A stretch of DNA of 64,000 nucleotides, from positions 1 through 64,000 of the forward strand of contig NZ_JAJVKW010000018.1 in NCBI RefSeq assembly GCF_024198255.1, written 5' to 3'. The DNA comes from Myxococcus guangdongensis (GTDB lineage: Bacteria > Myxococcota > Myxococcia > Myxococcales > Myxococcaceae). Below are positions 62,913 through 64,000 of the stretch, one piece after another. The first letter of the stretch is position 1. Each line of letters starts with the position of its first letter. Below the pieces are notes generated by a model, which was given only the letters and a program-made list of their open reading frames with translations, did no database searches and was not told the origin of the DNA. The translations under genes and the position numbers were made by a program.

Positions 62913-63905
62913 ATGCCCGACTCTTCGATTCGAATCGTCACGTACAACGTCCGCTACTTCGGCCACATGCTCCGGGGTCTGGCGAGCACCGTGGGCCCCA
63001 AGCGCCGGGTGGCCTTCGCCCTGGCCGGGCTGGACCCGCTGCCGGACGTGGTGTGCCTGCAGGAGGTGGAGACCACCTCGTTGCGCAGCACCATCGCCCA
63101 TCGCCCCAAGCTGCCCGGCGAGACGCAACTCATGGCCTTCATGGGGCGCATGGAGGAGACGTTCGCCGCGCAGGGGCGCGACATGCCCTACGAGGCGTTC
63201 TACTTCCGCGCGCACCACTACAAGCTGGGCGAGGTGTCGCTCTACACCACGGGGCTGGCGGTGCTCGTCAACAAGCGCACCCTCCAGGTGGACAAGCACA
63301 ACGTGGACTCGCCCATGTCCATCACCCACCACCACGTGCAGCGGCTCAAGGACCGCAAGCAGAGCCGCATCTGCGCGCACATGCGCCTGGTGCGCCGCGA
63401 GGACGGGCGGCCCTTCCACGTCTTCAACACCCACCTGAGCCTGCCCACGCCCTTCGCGCGCGAGTTCTGGTCCACCAAGGACAAGATGGGCTGCGGTGTG
63501 AACCAGCTCCACGAGGCGCGCAAGCTGGCGGACTTCGTGGGCAGCCTGCGCGCCGAGGAGCCGTTCATCGTCTGCGGGGACTTCAACTCGCCGCCGTCGT
63601 CCCCCGTGTTCCGCTACCTCACCGGGGATGTCGCCTTCACGTGCGCCCAGGCCGCCGTGGGGCAGATTGACCCGAGCGTGTCGCGGGGCTTCCCCACCGC
63701 GGGCTTCATGCACATGCGCATGCACCTGGACCACATGTTCTCCGGCGGCGGCGTGCGCTGGCTCGACACGGAGGAGACGCACCCGTTCGGCGACTTGAAG
63801 AGCCGCTTCCACGGACTGTCGGACCACATGCCCATCGTCGCGCGCTTCGCGCTGGATGCGCTCCCCGTCACGCTGCCCGTGCCCGGCGTTCCGAGCGTGG
63901 GCTGA
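62913..63905 (+). CDS. endonuclease/exonuclease/phosphatase family protein
   Basis: The 330-residue protein has the EEP fold: IRIVTYNVRYFGHML (Asn at the active site), VVCLQEVETTSLRST (catalytic Glu), HVFNTHLSLPTPFAREF (His), FIVCGDFNSPPSSPVFRYL (Asp/Asn) and GLSDHMPIVARFAL (final Asp-His pair). All catalytic positions are kept. Substrates in this family range from DNA to phosphoinositides and sphingomyelin. No signal peptide is visible, so action is probably in the cytoplasm. Confidence 0.93.
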   Translation: MPDSSIRIVTYNVRYFGHMLRGLASTVGPKRRVAFALAGLDPLPDVVCLQEVETTSLRSTIAHRPKLPGETQLMAFMGRMEETFAAQGRDMPYEAFYFRAHHYKLGEVSLYTTGLAVLVNKRTLQVDKHNVDSPMSITHHHVQRLKDRKQSRICAHMRLVRREDGRPFHVFNTHLSLPTPFAREFWSTKDKMGCGVNQLHEARKLADFVGSLRAEEPFIVCGDFNSPPSSPVFRYLTGDVAFTCAQAAVGQIDPSVSRGFPTAGFMHMRMHLDHMFSGGGVRWLDTEETHPFGDLKSRFHGLSDHMPIVARFALDALPVTLPVPGVPSVG

Positions 63906-63949
63906 CCGCGCGGCTCGCGCCCGGGTGACGGGGTGGCCGCGGCGCGCCG

Positions 63950-64000
63950 CTACGACTCGAGCTCCTGCTCCACGCGCTCCCACGCCTCCAGGATTTCGCG
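63950..64000 (-). CDS. C-terminal end of a gene cut by the right edge (possibly ABC-F ATPase)
   Basis: The last 51 bp read REILEAWERVEQELES and stop on the minus strand. This helical Glu/Arg-rich ending with ARW/AWE-E-LE resembles the C-terminus of ABC-F translation factors (Uup/EttA group), but 16 residues cannot prove it. Confidence 0.3.
   Translation of the reverse strand, partial: REILEAWERVEQELES

Overview
The window is high-GC DNA with strong G/C preference at third codon positions, many Sec and lipoprotein signals, a HAMP-array sensor kinase, a DUF2378 protein and a WGR/leucine-rich-repeat protein. This points to a myxobacterium (Myxococcota, probably Myxococcaceae). DUF2378 is a family known essentially from that group. 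No rRNA, tRNA or CRISPR array was seen.

Layout. 1-6139 (minus) is signalling: the N-terminal part of a HAMP-array sensor kinase built from 276-bp tandem repeats, a hypothetical protein, a CheY-like receiver, a double-domain KaiC-like ATPase, and an ECF sigma factor coupled to a membrane protein that is a likely anti-sigma factor. 6367-14737 (plus) is a tightly coupled operon: SulP anion transporter, DabA (DUF2309), a NuoL-like DabB, a 197-residue His/Arg/Cys repeat protein, and a second NuoL/M-like protein. It looks like an inorganic-carbon (DAB-type) uptake module, and the repeat protein is the most novel item in the window. It is followed by an AtoE-type transporter, a small secreted protein, and a divergent LysR / metallo-beta-lactamase-fold pair.

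18781-21611 is a scrambled accessory patch. It holds a broken class B3 metallo-beta-lactamase gene, fragments of IS5-type and IS701-type transposases, one low-GC3 cargo gene, and the C-terminal remnant of a host-like gene. 21790-31153 encodes surface and periplasmic proteins: a tetraheme cytochrome c lipoprotein coupled to a Cys/Gly/Asp-repeat lipoprotein, a Vgb-type propeller, a PstS-like binding protein and a propeller lipoprotein. 31441-33960 is a membrane H+-pyrophosphatase.

34029-39926 holds small housekeeping and lineage genes (cold-shock protein, DUF99, Nudix, RuvC-like fold, DUF2378, small lipoproteins). 39976-44972 is a TetR-adaptor-RND efflux operon with a clear operator. 45068-64000 is mixed: DUF2293, RNase Z, epoxide-hydrolase-like enzyme, amidohydrolase, DUF4139 protein, a frameshifted PNPOx-family gene, GNAT, WGR-LRR protein, Ohr, a subtilisin-like protease with an N-terminal P-domain, a HipA-like/DUF3037 pair, an endonuclease/exonuclease/phosphatase enzyme, and the tail of a further gene at the right edge.

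How genes work together. Three groups look like functional units: the carbonate/anion operon with its divergent sigma/anti-sigma pair, the TetR-controlled efflux pump, and the coupled tetraheme/repeat lipoprotein pair. Most other genes are single units separated by hairpins or convergent ends.
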